Shown here one piece after another: positions 47,484 through 57,921 of a stretch of 64,000 nucleotides of DNA. Position 1 is the stretch's first letter. Each line of letters starts with the position of its first letter. The translations under genes were made by a program, and so were the position numbers. The notes beneath the pieces were generated by a model. That model had not been told where the DNA came from. It did no database searches and worked only from the letters and a program-made list of their open reading frames with translations. Source of the DNA: Austropuccinia psidii (Eukaryota; Basidiomycota; Pucciniomycetes; Pucciniales; Sphaerophragmiaceae); NCBI GenBank assembly GCA_023105745.1, contig JALGQZ010000002.1, positions 47,466,497 to 47,530,496 on the forward strand. Direction: 5' to 3'.

Positions 47484-48476
47484 TTAAGTTTCCTTTGGGC
47501 CTTTGATATTATTAAAATTCAAGGTTGAAACTAGAACTAAGTCCTCTACTTTGAATTCTGGTACTTTATGACTCTTGTCCCACTTTGGTTTTGCATAGTC
47601 AAAAGCATCATTCATTCTTTGTTTTGCATGATGTTTCACTTTATCAAAATTTATCTTGAAGCTGGAAGCTGTAGGATGGATGTCAATTAATTTTTTCCTT
47701 AGTTTTTCTGCTGGGAGTCTTGGATTACATCCTTTTTCCAACATAGCAGGAGTTTCACCTGTGGAAGAATGGACTGATGTCTTATATGCCAATTCCAATG
47801 CAAGTATCAGAGTGCACCAGTCATGGGTATAGCCATCTGAGTATTTGAATTTTGATCCATAAGCACAGAATCTCCTGATCATGTCCTCTAAATTTTGAAT
47901 CATTCTCTCTGCTAGCCCATCTTTTTGAGGGTGATATGCTGTAGAAAATGATAACTTGGTCCCAAACAATGTATGAAGATTGGTACAAAGTGCAGAGGTG
48001 AATTTGGGATCTCTGTCACTTATAATATTCTTAAATAACCCTGTATGAGAAATAACTCTACTCCATAGAAGAGCTGTATCCATAGCAGTTTCATCCTTAT
48101 GACATTGTAAGAATATGGGAGTTTTGCTATATCTGTCTACAATGACTAAACAAGCATTATAGATTCTGTCACAACTTGGAAGAAGATCTGTGACCCAATC
48201 CATGTGAACAACTTCCCAAGGGGATTTTGGTTCTTGAATATGGATCATAAGTCCAAATTTCTTGCCTGTACTCCTGTTTTCTTTTTGGCATCTGGCACAG
48301 GTGTGGAAATATTCAATGATCTATTTTCTCCAAGATGGCCACCATGCACATTTTTTCACTTTTTCAAGTGTTCTGTCTTCTGAAGGATGTTCATAATACA
48401 TGCTATCATGACATTCATGAAGAATGGTATTGATAATCAATCTACTGCATAATGTCATTACACAAGAGTGTTTGGT
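47484..48476 (-). pseudogene. Integrase of element B
   Basis: The core (48248-47484) is open and keeps the DDE triad: [20 protein letters not shown] and [18 protein letters not shown], followed by HDWCTLILALELAYKTSVHS and [20 protein letters not shown]. The zinc domain is readable just upstream in broken frames (48476-48249): ECHDSMYYEHPSEDRT-like with C...CQK. Apart from the frame breaks and a few substitutions it is the best-preserved part of B. Confidence 0.87.
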
Positions 48477-48872
48477 TCATTGGTAAATTATGCCACCAAA
48501 CAAGTGAAATCTCCCTTCAGAATAGGAAGTTTTCCATGATTCATCTGGTGAATTAACCAAAGATGTATCTTTGCAGTATTTATCTAACAAGGAAGTCAAT
48601 ATGTGGAAATTCTTTTCTTTCTTGTAAAATTCTCTGACTTCTTCAAAGAACTCAGTCCCAATATCAACTATGCTAATTCCTTCAATTGGAATCTTTGGTT
48701 CTTCTTCCAAAGGTACATAAGCTGGGTTATCAGGATTATTGGCTAGCTCCCACCTGCTAAGTCCATCAGCATTCTTGTGAATGTTTCCTGCCTTATCAAA
48801 TATAGTCATGTTATCTCTATATTCTTGAATGGCTATTTTCCATCTCAACATATTTCTGTTGGTAGTTTTCAT
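48477..48872 (-). pseudogene. RNase H C-terminal part and linker of element B
   Basis: It reads [38 protein letters not shown] (a conserved RNase H end in this family), then an acidic linker with [20 protein letters not shown], and ends before the integrase zinc domain with [10 protein letters not shown]. Confidence 0.82.
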
Positions 48873-48881
48873 GTTAAGAAG

Positions 48882-49217
48882 TTATTTCACGGAATTACAG
48901 TCAGTTATCACTTCAAAAACACTCCCATCAAGATAGTAGTGTAATTTCTCAAGTGCCCATACTAAAAATAAGCATTCTATTTGGCTTGCACCATATCTGT
49001 CTTCTGTTGGTTTTATCTGTCTTGAGATATAACAAACTGGTCCTTCTGTATGTTTGTCATCAATAATTTGGACTTGATGTAGGGCTTCCCCTAATCCATC
49101 TCCACATGAATCAATGTAAAATTTGAAAGTCATCTTCCAGTCAGGCATGACGAGTAAATTTGCTTCTGGAAGAGCTTTTCTTATCTTCTCATAAGCTTTA
49201 ATTCTTTCCTGTGTCAT
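48882..49217 (-). pseudogene. RNase H of element B
   Basis: It reads LLVMPDWKMTFKFYIDSCGD with the catalytic Asp intact, [60 protein letters not shown] and EVITDCNSVK (third acidic residue kept). One stop separates it from the next segment. Confidence 0.85.
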
Positions 49218-49568
49218 CTTAAATACTTTCTGTTGATCACAGATTCTATGGAGTTACTTGGCTAAAATTGCAAAGTCTTTGAAGTGTTTCCTGTAATAAC
49301 TGGAAAATCCAATAAAAGACATCATTTATTTCTTATTCTCGGGTATTGGCTTAAGTGACACTTCTTTCATTTTATTTTTCTCAATACCCAAGCTTAAACC
49401 AGAAACAATATGTCCTAAAGCTTTAAGTTCTTCAAAGCCAAAGTTTCATTTCTTGAATGAAATTTTCATATTCACTCCTGCCACTTTGTCAAGTACTTTT
49501 GCAAGTCTTTCAAGGCTCAAAGACCATGAGTCTTAACATATGATCATATCATAAATATAAATAATGAG

Positions 49569-50156
49569 CTATCCTTCAGATAATTCTGCGGGGAAGATGG
49601 TATTCATCATTCTTTGATAATGTGATGGAGCATTTCTAATACCAAATGGAACTCTAAGATGCTCATAAATACTACAGTGAGTAATAATTATAAGTAATTT
49701 ATTAGCTTTAGGCGTCAAAACATTTTGATGAAAGCCTTTCGATGCATCCATTGATGTTATATACTTGGCTTTAGACAATTGGGTCAAAGTTGCTTGGATT
49801 CTAGGAATTGGATACCTATCTGGAACTGTGTAGGTATTCAGTGCCATAAAATCTCAAGCCATTCTAGATTTATCATTATTCGGAGCAATAATAACAGGAG
49901 TTTTTACATCAACTTCCTCATTATGGCCTACTTTCCTTAGTACACTAAGCTGTATGAATTATTTGATATGTTTTTCCAAGGCTTCTCTATCTCTGGGATT
50001 TTCTGGGTAAGCTTGTCTTCTAATTACTGGAGGATATGGTCTGTCAATATTAAGCGTAATATAAACTTCATGTCCTCTAATAGTGCCTAATGGTTCATTG
50101 TCAGAAGCAAATGCATTCTTATATGTGTATAAAACATCAATAAGCTCATGCTTCAT
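49569..50156 (-). pseudogene. Reverse transcriptase of element B
   Basis: 50156-49959 carries NEPLGTIRGHEVYITLNIDR and PYPPVIRRQAYPENPRDREA. 49847-49569 carries YTVPDRYPIPRI, YITSMDASKGFHQN (first catalytic Asp) and VPFGIRNAPSHYQRMMNTIF. Immediately downstream (49568-49540) the active site reads IYIYDMII where A and C have YIDDII, so the first Asp of YxDD is lost. Confidence 0.85.
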
Positions 50157-50218
50157 CCTTGGTGATAATGATGGATTAATTTGTGCTTGAACAAGCTGTT
50201 TAGTTACAAATTTTCCTT

Positions 50219-50747
50219 CTAAGAATCTTTATTGGAAGATACTACTGGTATTTGTTTAGGCATATTGGAAAAACAAAATTTCTGTCTTTTATTTTCTCCA
50301 ATTGTAAAATATCTGTCTTTATGGTTATTGATGTCAATACCATAAATATTCAAATAATAATTTCCAAGAATGATATTTTGAGATTTACAATTGTCCATTA
50401 TCACTATCTCTGTCTTAATTCTCATACTTCCTGCAGGATGTGGAAACACAATATTAGTATCCAATATTCCTAAAGGGTACATATTATTAATGGCATTACT
50501 AAATTGCACACCTTCTATAAGTAATATATGGTTTCTCCATTCAAGGAATATTACTTGAAGGTAGTCTTTGACTATACAAGTGCAAAATTCTCCTGTGTCC
50601 AAATTTACCTTCAACATCATTTATGAAGATTGATGTAATACAAGATGCTCCAGCAGTGTATCCTTTGCCTCTAGCAGATTTAGTCTTACAAATTCTGGCA
50701 TCTTGGATATTTATTAGGTTATCGCAATCCTCACTATACTGTGGCAA
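50219..50747 (-). pseudogene. Protease of element B
   Basis: 50747-50541 reads SARGKGYTAGASCITSIFIN. 50620-50219, in a shifted frame, carries VNLDTGEFCTCIVKDYLQ with an intact Asp-Thr-Gly active site, and NIILGNYYLNIYGIDINNHK. A frame change of one base lies just before the active site. Confidence 0.82.
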
Positions 50748-51588
50748 GTGATTATGGACTTATGCTACTTCGAAGAAAGCTGTAATGTTCTTAATAGAAT
50801 AATCTTATACTTGTGTTTCCTCAGAGACTGCAGAATCTTGGTCAGATTCTTCTTTCTCTTCAATGACTTGAACTTCATTGATTTTTGTCTTTTTTGGCAC
50901 AAGTGTTGGCTAAATATTATGCACTTCCACATTTATGAATCTTCAAGACAGGTCTTTCAGGTCTCTTAGCTTCTTTGGAAATCTTTGGAATCATTTTTGA
51001 TTCCATAGGGTTTCTAGTCCAGGTTCTACCAACTCTTGTCCTAGTAATAATATCTTTCATGGCATTAATTTAGTGTTCTGATTAACAGGGTTCTACACAT
51101 CTGCACTTGATAGCATCTTCTAGTTCTCCTCTACATTTCCTTAGTATATTCATATCAATCATAGAATAAGACATATCTGGGTGTAAAGCAGAGAATCTGT
51201 CTTTCTGTTTGAGGAACCAAGTGAGTGGTTTATCCTTTTCTGAATTAAGAATGGCACTTTAAAAATCATTTTCCATTCTAAACCTCCAAGAATTATTGGC
51301 TCATTTGGTGACTAATTCAGATTTCCACCAAGACCAATCATGTTTTCCATTATCTTGTCTCATTTTGTAATACCATTTCCTTGCAGTTCAGGTAAAGAAA
51401 GTGTGTAATTTACCCACTATTATTTCATCAGGTATATGAAAATCTTCTTGCAACATATCAATTATTCTTATGAACTCAATATGGTTGTATTCTCCTTCAC
51501 CAGAGAATGTTGGCCATTTTTCTAATCTGGGAATATCTTTTGCAGATATTGCATTTTCTCCTAGAAAACAGGTCAAACTTCCTTTCAC
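50748..51588 (-). pseudogene. gag capsid and zinc knuckle of element B
   Basis: 51588-51388 reads DIPRLEKWPTFSGEGEYNHI and FHIPDEIIVGKLHTFFT, homologous to WPKFSGSGEYDHMEL in A. The rest is in broken frames. A knuckle remnant near 50895-50940 reads HKCGSA...LANTC, with the first Cys and the His damaged. Confidence 0.75.
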
Positions 51589-52031
51589 ATAAAGTTTCTC
51601 TTAAGTCAAATGTGTGGAATGTCTGGGAATATGTGGACTTGGCTCATAGATCTTACAAATTTGTTTCACATGTGCAAGTATTTCATCTTTTAATTTCTGC
51701 CTCTCACTGTCACTTCTTGCCAGATGTGTGGCAAATTGATTTTTATGTTAAACTATTTCTAAAGAATAATTTGTTAGAAATTTAAGTTGTTCATCAATGG
51801 TTGTAGTGGAAATTTCTTCCATTTCATCATCTTGAACTTGACATTTACTCTCAATTCTGTCACATGTATTTCAAATTATATCAAGTCTGTCAATTGTAGA
51901 CCTATTTAGTTCATAAGAAGCTCTGTCATTTGCTTTTAAGTAATTAATATCCAATGTTATTTTAGTTAACTCTGCATAAATTTTATGAAGTGCTACATTA
52001 ATACTAGTATTAACACATTTTATTTCTTGTA

Positions 52032-53018
52032 TCATTTGCATGGAAAAGTCCTATTCATCCACTCCTGCTCCTTGGCTGTGAATTCCATGAGGCTTCTGGC
52101 CATATTTGAAACACTGTCCACTGCTGAAGGCTCCAATTTGGGGATCCTGTACCTTTGTGGGTAAGCTCTGTGCCAATTGTCTTTACCTTTGCCCTTGCCT
52201 TGATGGTTCTTGGGACCTTTCTGCTTCTTCTGAGGTCCCTTGGGCTTGTCTTTGGACATTTCTGGATCTTTTTTGGAGCTGGTAGATGCCACTGGGCCTT
52301 CTTTCTCCAATGCTGGAGTCATTTCCAACTCCTTCTTCTGGTCTGTGGATAAAAGACCTTGGTTTCTCAACCAATTCTTTATCTTTTTTAACTTGTATTT
52401 TCAAGAAAATGGGCTTTATCCTCCTAATAGTTCTATTGTCTTCTCCTGACCCAGAAATCTCTTTATGTGTAAGTAGGAGTCTATGGCCCCTGCCAAAGGC
52501 TTGGGCATATTCTCCACTCCTCTTCTTTGGCTGCTCTGAACAAGTTTTTGTACTGGGACTAATATATTTCTACTTCTGCCACTTGGAAATGGTTCAGCCC
52601 TCAAAATATTACGTTTAATTAGTTCAGGCTCAAAGTTTAAATCAAAGTTTGTGGGTACAGACCTTGGGGAATGGGGGGCAACTCTGGAATCCTCCAGACA
52701 TGTCTTTCTTGAGGAAGACTTTCCAGATCTGGATTTGGTATTTCCTCTTCCTTGTCCATATCTATCTGGTTGGACTGAATAGTTGCTTCCATTTCTGGTA
52801 TGTACCATTTTCATGTAAATTTAAGCAAAAAAATGAAAGATAAAGACAGAAAACACACCTTTTGGTGGTTGATAGGCTTGTTCTCTTCTAACTAAAGTGC
52901 CTCTTTTGGCAATTTTTACTTCAATTATTTCTTCAGATTCTTCTGCTGAGGATTCTGGACTAGTAATATATCTCTTACTGAGCTTGTTACCAGCTGCACT
53001 ATCTTTGATTGAAGACAC
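52032..53018 (-). pseudogene. ORFx of element B (spliced frame overlapping gag), broken
   Basis: Exon 1 is 53018-52859 (MSSIKDSAAGNKLSKRY...EQAYQPPK). A 64-nt intron 52858-52795 has GTGTGT donor and ACCAG acceptor. Exon 2 starts at 52794 and reads EMEATIQSNQIDMDKEEEIP, LPQERHVWRIPELPPIPQGL for about 45 codons in a frame different from gag, to stops near 52640. The C-terminal part is 52370-52032 (KELEMTPALEKEGPVAST, KGPQKKQKGPKNHQGKGKGK, then SLMEFTAKEQEWMNRTFP). The frames fit if the indel near 52410 that shifts gag also shifts ORFx by the same amount. A second intron may remove the stops; I could not place it. Basic C-terminus as in A. Confidence 0.6.
52183..52814 (-). pseudogene. gag N-terminal part of element B
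   Basis: 52814-52416 begins MKMVHTRNGSNYSVQPDRYG and is Arg/Ser/Gly-rich. After an indel near 52410 it continues in the next frame (52404-52183: KDKELVEKPRSFIHRPEEG, SRNVQRQAQGTSEEAERSQE) to a stop. The start ATG (52814 or 52808) lies inside the intron of ORFx. The unspliced upstream frame ends with a TAA (52823-52821) six nucleotides before the first of these ATGs. The arrangement is the same as in A. Confidence 0.75.
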
Positions 53019-53391
53019 TAAAAAAATTGATAAAAGAAAGAAATTTATTATTTTTTATGCTTTTGAAATATTTTCAAGATTTTTTATAAGTTTTATTATT
53101 TTTTAATATTAAAAAAATGATTCTTTTTTAAAGAAAAAAAAATAAAATTTAAGAAGTTGAATTTAAAATTAATTCAAAGTAACTCAAAGAATAATTTTAT
53201 AATTTTTTGTATGTGAAAAAGCCACATGTAAAAACACTATACAATTCAACCAAATTCCTCAATGAAGAAGATTTCAAAGACACTTTCAGAAGTAAAAATA
53301 ATTTGAACTTTAAGTTTACATAAAAAATTATCAAATTAATATATTTTAGCGCTTAAAAAGATACTAATTGGGGGTAAAACATTAAAAAAAC

Positions 53392-53408
53392 ATGGCCAGG
53401 CCCCCAAA
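53392..53408 (-). other. Primer-binding site of element B
   Basis: The minus strand reads TTTGGGGGCCTGGCCATG directly inside the 5' LTR, the same tract as in element A. Confidence 0.65.
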
Positions 53409-55262
53409 TGTAAGATGTGTCTATGAAACGTCTGATAAAATTACTATTAGTCAACAGTACTATGACTGTTCTTATGAAATACAATAATAAAAATTCTTAT
53501 AACTACAATTAAATAATTAATTAATTAACTATTTCTTTTACTTATTCTACACTACTAGTGATTATAACATTAAGCAGTAGTTTTCTACAAGAAGTATTTG
53601 AATAAAAAAACTTATTTATTGAAATAATAAAGTGATTTTGATATATCGTTATCTTTTGCAAGAATAATTATAATTGGAATTCTTGAAGAAAACAAATACT
53701 AGAGAAAAACTTTAATAATTAATAATAAATAACTCACTAATATTCTGTAAACCTTAGAAAGATTATGTTAGAGAGATTTGGAAGATAATTGTGGATTTAA
53801 GTGATCAAAATTGAATTATAACAAGATTACAACAATATATAGTTTATTTTCTGTGATTTCACGTCTTTCTGACTGATACTGAAAGATTTGAAACACTTAA
53901 GAAAAAGTTGTAACTAATACTTACTTGTTGGTAATAATGGTATAATTGGGTAATAAGATCATTTGGAAAAACCAGCAAGAGGAGGCCTCTTTTAAGTCAA
54001 CAACATGTCACAGAGGTGTTCCATGGAGAAAACGGAAAAGCCATTGAGTGAGAAAACAATAATACTTTTTGTATTAATAATTGTATCATCTGTTGTCATG
54101 TAAGATTATCATAAGTACTTGATTGATGCTTTTACATTACTACCAACCCAAATATGGTTAAGAATAAAAGAAGTAACAGCTGTAAATCTTCTTTTATTTC
54201 AAAAGAAACATCAATTTCTCAAATTTATCAATGTTACTGTAAATTTCATAAAAGGTTGTATTTTCTGTGAAATTTTGAAGATTCAGTGTTCCATGTGGAA
54301 TTATCAAAAATAGATTGTACGTAAACCTTCTAGTTTTACATATGAAACTGTATTTCTTTTTGGTTTCTTTATGTAAAATACTGTTATTCATTGGTCCTGA
54401 AAGCTTCAGAAATATTCATTAAGAATTGTATTTTTAATGAATTTTTGATGTTTTTACCTCATTTCTATGTAGAATTGCAAATAGCACTATATGGCAGGTT
54501 TCTATGAGGTGAATCAATGGATACTAGTCCAAATAGGATTTTTATTACTCTTTCAAGGTTTATTAATGGAAAATAATTAAAAATTTACATGCTTACAGGA
54601 GTCTAAGTTGCTCTTTACCTCCTTGTCATGTCAAATTAGTAGCTAATTTGCAATTTTCTTATGACTTAATGAGACTTTATCTTGGTAACCAAGTTCCCAA
54701 GCGGTTTTATTATACTAATTGGGTCACGATCAGCCATGGATCAAAGCTTTAGAGCTGTCCATTCCTCAGAGGCTTCAGAAGTTGGGTACCCTGGCTCTCT
54801 TTGATGTCTTTTGTCCCCCTTCACTATTTTCATGTCAAAGATAGAAATTCAGGCTTGAATACTGATATGCACTATGGGTGTATCAAAGCTTTATGTAAGA
54901 ATACCATAATGCTAAGTGCCACAAATATGCATAACACTATGCTTAGTTTATATGTAACATGGGATTTCTCACATTCCCATTATTTTGGCATGAAATTGAG
55001 AAAAACAAAACTTTTCAACATTCTTTTATGTGGTATTTATGATGTGTTATTGAATCATTTTCCATATTACCACCTCATAGAGTTAATTTAAGCTTATTCA
55101 CTCTATGTAGTTACCCTAGGTGAATCTGGCCTTAAATCCGTGGAAATCTAAAATGATGAATTTTGAATATATGCATGACTTATGGGTTATGCATAGTTCA
55201 GATTTAAATTTTAAGATAATTTTGGCCTATTTGGGTTTGTAAAATATACCTCAAAGCTCACA
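53409..55262 (-). repeat. 5' LTR of element B
   Basis: 1854 bp, TGTAAGATG...AGCTCACA on the plus strand, followed at once by the target duplication ATTTC. Confidence 0.92.
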
Positions 55263-55267
55263 ATTTC
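55263..55267. repeat. Target-site duplication ATTTC of element B, right
   Basis: It matches 45053-45057; beyond it the gag frame of element C resumes. Confidence 0.9.
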
Positions 55268-55315
55268 AAATTTGAAATTGATATTTTATATATCCTTTGA
55301 AGATTCAGAAAATAT

Positions 55316-56324
55316 TTATGATTTATCATCTGAATTTTCTTCATTTACATCATTGTTTTCAACATCAGGTTCCTTCTCAACGTCAATTTCATTGTTTTTT
55401 CCCTTTTTTGGACATGTGCTAGCTAAATGTGTGGTGCTTTGGAAAATATGGCACTTTCTTATTCCATCTGCAGACTTATACTTCATATTATTAGAATTTT
55501 CTTCAGGATTTTTGTCTACAGAATCTTTCCAAGGTGTATAAAACCTTGTTTTAATATTCAACCTACTAAAACCAATTCTGGTTCCGGTGGTTACTTCTTC
55601 CAATAAATTCATAATATCTTCTGCTGAAGATTTCTCAATAGTCCTTTTTTTGACAGCATGCTCTAAGTCACCTCCACATTGTCTCAGGATTTTTCTATGA
55701 ATCATAAATTCTGAGATGTCAGGATATATTTCTGTTAATCTATCTTTCTGTTGGAAAAACCATGGTAAAGCTTTGACTTTGTCAGAATTAAATTTGAAAG
55801 GTTCAAATGCTGTCTCTACTTTAAGTCTCCAAGAATCATTTTCCCATTCATTAATAATTTGGGCTTTCCACCAAGTCCCACTTTGGTGTCCATGTGCTTG
55901 ATCTATGAGCTTATTTGGTAAACAAGGTTTTAAATCTTTCTGTTACCAATCTTTTTGGTAATTCAAATTCTTCTTTAATCATGTCAATACCACTGGTTAA
56001 TTCCATATTATCATATTCTCCTTCAGCACCGAAGTGAGGCCATTCCTTAATTTTTGGTACTTCTTTCAAACGTGCTTGGCCCATTGATAGTTCCAAGTTA
56101 TGGAAAGAAGTGGAAAATTCATTCTTTAAATTTGAACTTTTCAAATCCAATACTTGTGGGCTGAAATTTCTTGTATCCTCATTTTGATTCAGAGGTGTAC
56201 ACATTCTTGGTAAGGTGTGCAGTAATTGTTCAATGTCATTCATTTTACTGATGTTACACCTTTGGGGAATTATCAATGCATGGTGGAAGCCTTGTATTAA
56301 GTTTTTTACTTCTATTTTATACAT
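55316..56324 (-). pseudogene. gag of element C
   Basis: 56324-55911 contains VPKIKEWPHFGAEGEYDNME, homologous to the capsid start in A and B, preceded by a hydrophilic N-terminal region. After a broken stretch with WWKAQI-like sequence, 55705-55316 carries ILRQCGGDLEHAVKKRTIEK, an RIGFSRLN block, and a zinc knuckle CHIFQSTTHLASTC whose second Cys is Phe. An acidic tail follows, as in A. The right end of the frame lies about 50 bp from the insertion point of B, where the protease of C continues on the other side (45051). Confidence 0.82.
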
Positions 56325-56801
56325 GTCTTCTTCATGTGTCAGTGCTTGTCATAATTCTGTCTCTCTAGTATTATCCGAAGTGACTTGATTCAATTTCATT
56401 GTTAATTTTGATACTTCCTCTTGTGAGGTGTGAAACACTTTTCAAGGCAATTGTATATATATTTACTTAATTAAATTAACTTGAAATGTTATCAAGGATT
56501 TTCTTATTATCTGCTTTGATAATATTTATGGCTTTTTTATTCTTGTTTTGATTATGTCATCAATATTAAATTTAGAATATTCCTTTATAAATTCTTTTAT
56601 AATTGCAGATTGTTCATTTGTTTTATTACCAAATGAATTTTCATTATTAGAGACTTTAAATGTTCTCAAAACTTTTTCAAAACACATAAGTGTTTCATTT
56701 ATTTGCCTCAGACTTAGGTTATTTGTCTTAGGATTGTTAGAAATTGATGAATTCTATTCAGAAATATGACTTTCTATGTCATTTATAGCTATGTAAAAAT
56801 T

Positions 56802-57488
56802 TTAAATGCCAACCAGAATGTCAGAAATCATTTCTGATATTTTAATCTGGCTTCCTCCTTTTTCTGTAATTACATCATAGTTCCTTCCATCTGAAACACA
56901 TTTTACATGGAATCCTGCTGAATATTTGTTATTCTGTAGCCCTGTATGTATGGGTTTATGGCTGGTGCCTTTCCTTTTCCCTTGTGCTGAGATTGAGGCT
57001 TCTTTTTCATGTTGGAACTTCTGCTTCTGGCTTTTGGGGATGTTTTTGGCACTTGCTTGGGTGGTGAAGTGTTGTTTTTCCTCCATTATGCTGTTAAAAT
57101 AATCATGTTTTTCTTTTCCATCAATGGATGCTGTCCATTTATTCACTTGCAAGTATTGGGATGGCCCAGGAGTTTTCTCACAGTAAGGTAAGAATTAATG
57201 CAGTTTCTCCACAGACCTGCAAGGATCTGGTACTCTTTGTGCTACAAGGCATTGTTGTAAGCCTTCTAGCTGCCTTTTCAAATTTCCACTGAGTCTTTTT
57301 TTGGCAGTGTCAGATTTTTTTGAAGGAAAAACACTGTTATATGCATCAGAATGACATAATATGTCAATTTGGGATTAATTTACTGACCCTTGTCCTTCTG
57401 TAGCTTACTGGCTTCTGCCATAATCACATGTATAACCTTTTTAGGAGCTGCTTGTGGGGTTATATGTTTCTCCTGATCTGGTTTAAGG
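56802..57488 (-). pseudogene. ORFx remnant of element C
   Basis: Probable exon 1 ends at 57384 (TPQAAPKKVIHVIMAEASKL, then QKDKG). A 50-nt GTAAAT...AACAG interval (57383-57334) contains ATG codons at 57356 and 57346. The spliced frame continues VFPSKKSDTAKKRLSGNLKR, QLEGLQQCLVAQRVPDPCRS to a TAA. A later frame, 57152-56802, has IPKSQKQKFQHEKEASISAQ, GKRKGTSHKP and a C-terminal helix, similar in character to the C-terminal end of ORFx in B. The start of exon 1 is not clear. This is a weaker case than A or B. Confidence 0.45.
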
Positions 57489-57921
57489 GATAATTATTAT
57501 TAAGAAATCTTAAAGTAGTAATTTTACATCACAAAGCCTACAATTGGCCAAGTTCTTGGCTTTTTGGAGATTATTTCTTACATCCAAATGAATTAATTCT
57601 GAATAAATTGGTTCTGGTTTATTATTCTGAGTTATAATAACAGTACTATTATGCTCACAATTGACAGTACTTGCAGGGATAATGCAGTTTCAATATTTTC
57701 TTGTCTTACCATGTTGTCAGACACCAAAATAAATGAAAGAAGCAATTAATAAAGCAAAAAAAAGTTTTTTTCAAAAGTGAAATGAAAAAAATTAAGCCTC
57801 ACTTATAATATGAAAAGTTTTATTTTTTATGAATTTTTGAAATTAGAAGTATTTTTCAATATAAGTAAAAGGATTCAATAAAGTTATTTCACAGGTAAAT
57901 TATCATGTCTGTGCTCCCAAA
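57489..57921. other. 5' leader of element C
   Basis: Non-coding. At the LTR boundary the minus strand reads TTTGGGAGCACAGACATG, a decayed form of the PBS tract seen in A and B. Confidence 0.5.

Larger units (their letters stand above)
45058..55262 (-). mobile_element. Ty3/gypsy element B, nested in element C
   Basis: LTRs at 45058-46964 and 53409-55262, target duplication ATTTC (45053-45057 and 55263-55267), polypurine tract at 46965-46976, PBS at 53392-53408, and a full minus-strand gene order between. The coding region is fragmented by many stops and small indels, more than in A and similar to C. It must be younger than C, whose gag/protease frame it interrupts. Confidence 0.93.

Noticed and set aside
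46461..55091. Similar plus-strand frames at 46461-46754 and 54801-55091
   Set aside because: They look conserved only because they lie at the same place in the two LTRs of element B.
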